From contig DMPC01000001.1 in the NCBI GenBank assembly GCA_003456155.1, forward strand, positions 1 to 34,125: a stretch of DNA of 34,125 nucleotides, in the 5' to 3' direction. The DNA is from Actinomycetota bacterium. GTDB lineage: Bacteria > Actinomycetota > Actinomycetes > S36-B12. Below are positions 33,506 through 34,125 of the stretch, one piece after another (position 1 is the first letter of the stretch; each line of letters begins with the position of its first letter). The notes under the pieces were generated by a model. That model saw only the letters and a list, made by a program, of their open reading frames with translations, was not told the origin of the DNA and made no database searches. Both the position numbers and the translations under genes were made by a program.

Positions 33506-34125
33506 CAGCGGAAGATCTCCGATGCCACGGACTGACGCGAAGTCTCGATGGACGCGAGCCCGATTGACGTGATGGGCGGCGCCTTCGGCGGACCCTCACC
33601 GACAGTCCATGCGTACCCGCTTGGAGTGCTTGCCGGCACGAGCTCGATCTGCACCTCGTACAACGGCCCTTGCTGTGCCACCTCCGCAGCCAATGATCCG
33701 GACCCCAGCACCGCGGCTATACGAGTGCTCGACACCGGAGTCTCGCTCACGTTCTCGACTATCCCCATGAGCCGGCCACCGCTCTGTTGGTTCACCGTCG
33801 GGAACGCGATGGTCACATTCTGGCCAACGAGAAGTCCACTCACCTGGGCCGATCCCACCAGTCCGAGGGCCATGGCGCTCTCTCCTGCCGGTGCCAGCAG
33901 GAAGACCGGGGAACCCACTCCCGTCACCTGACCGACTACGGCGTCGCTGTCGGCAACGACACCATCCATGGGAGAGACAACCTCAATCTCACCGACGGCT
34001 GGATTGATGAGGGTGGCAAGCCTCTGCCCTGTGGTGACCGAATCGCCCTCCGCAACAAACACAGCACCGATCACCCCCGATTCGAGGGTTGCGACCGGGA
34101 GAAGACCCGACTTGGGTGCGATCGC
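33505..34125 (-). CDS. HlyD-like secretion adaptor of the NHLM system, partial (start off the right edge)
   Basis: The last 206 residues are in the window; the frame stays open to the edge and the start is missing. The pattern ESGVIGAVFVAEGDSVTTGQ, then RLATL, is a lipoyl-like/biotinyl half-motif, followed by EVVSPMDGVVADSDAVVGQ and later a beta-barrel region (GLLVGQNVTIAFPT). These are the features of membrane fusion proteins that bridge ABC exporters to the outside. Placed directly before the C39 transporter, it matches the secretion protein that accompanies NHLM bacteriocin exporters. An internal GTG at 34074 is not the true start, as the motif reads on upstream. Confidence 0.87.
   Translation of the reverse strand, partial: AIAPKSGLLPVATLESGVIGAVFVAEGDSVTTGQRLATLINPAVGEIEVVSPMDGVVADSDAVVGQVTGVGSPVFLLAPAGESAMALGLVGSAQVSGLLVGQNVTIAFPTVNQQSGGRLMGIVENVSETPVSSTRIAAVLGSGSLAAEVAQQGPLYEVQIELVPASTPSGYAWTVGEGPPKAPPITSIGLASIETSRQSVASEIFR

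Overview
The window is high-GC DNA with codon use, AGGAGG-type ribosome binding sites, frequent GTG starts and protein families (DeoR/ROK sugar operon, DUF805, LtrA, NHLM-type secretion, IS481-like remnant) typical of an actinomycete (Actinomycetota). The sequence alone does not support a genus. No rRNA, complete tRNA or CRISPR array is visible. Most genes are intact, but the window carries several decayed genes, which suggests an accessory, turning-over part of a chromosome.

Left part (1-14032), mostly unlinked housekeeping and accessory genes: an aldose 1-epimerase divergent from a class C beta-lactamase-like serine hydrolase; a fatty-acid hydroxylase/sterol desaturase pseudogene with a large internal deletion; an LtrA membrane protein; a small membrane protein divergent from a cupin; a phosphoesterase/phospholipase C-like protein translationally coupled to an aquaporin-type channel; a multi-membrane-span histidine kinase facing a LuxR-type response regulator; a DUF805 membrane protein; and a secreted protein made of 14 repeats of about 42 residues, which could form two seven-bladed Vgb-like propellers.

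Middle (14033-25834): remnants of mobile DNA come first (an IS481-like transposase tail, a perfect inverted repeat, a degenerate tRNA 3' end, and 10-bp phased repeats resembling integrase arm sites). Next is a seven-gene leftward carbohydrate operon: SIS isomerase, lipoprotein sugar-binding protein, two ABC permeases, a glycerol-1-phosphate-dehydrogenase-like enzyme, a DeoR repressor and a ROK kinase. A perfect 11+11 bp palindrome sits over its predicted promoter, the likely operator for the DeoR protein. Upstream lie a DUF1349 protein, an inositol-monophosphatase-family pseudogene and a class III aminotransferase. A secreted protein of unknown function then has its signal peptide broken by an 82-bp tandem duplication that shifts the reading frame.

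Right part (25882 to the edge), the most interesting region: a tightly packed leftward operon with two tandem YcaO enzymes, two NHLM-type ABC transporters (one with a C39 leader-peptidase domain) and the end of an HlyD-like secretion protein running off the right edge. This is the modification and export half of a ribosomally made, post-translationally modified peptide (RiPP) cluster. Its precursor peptide and any further enzymes are not in the window and probably lie beyond position 34125. Four genes across the window share a TANNNT box exactly six bases before the start codon, pointing to leaderless transcription.
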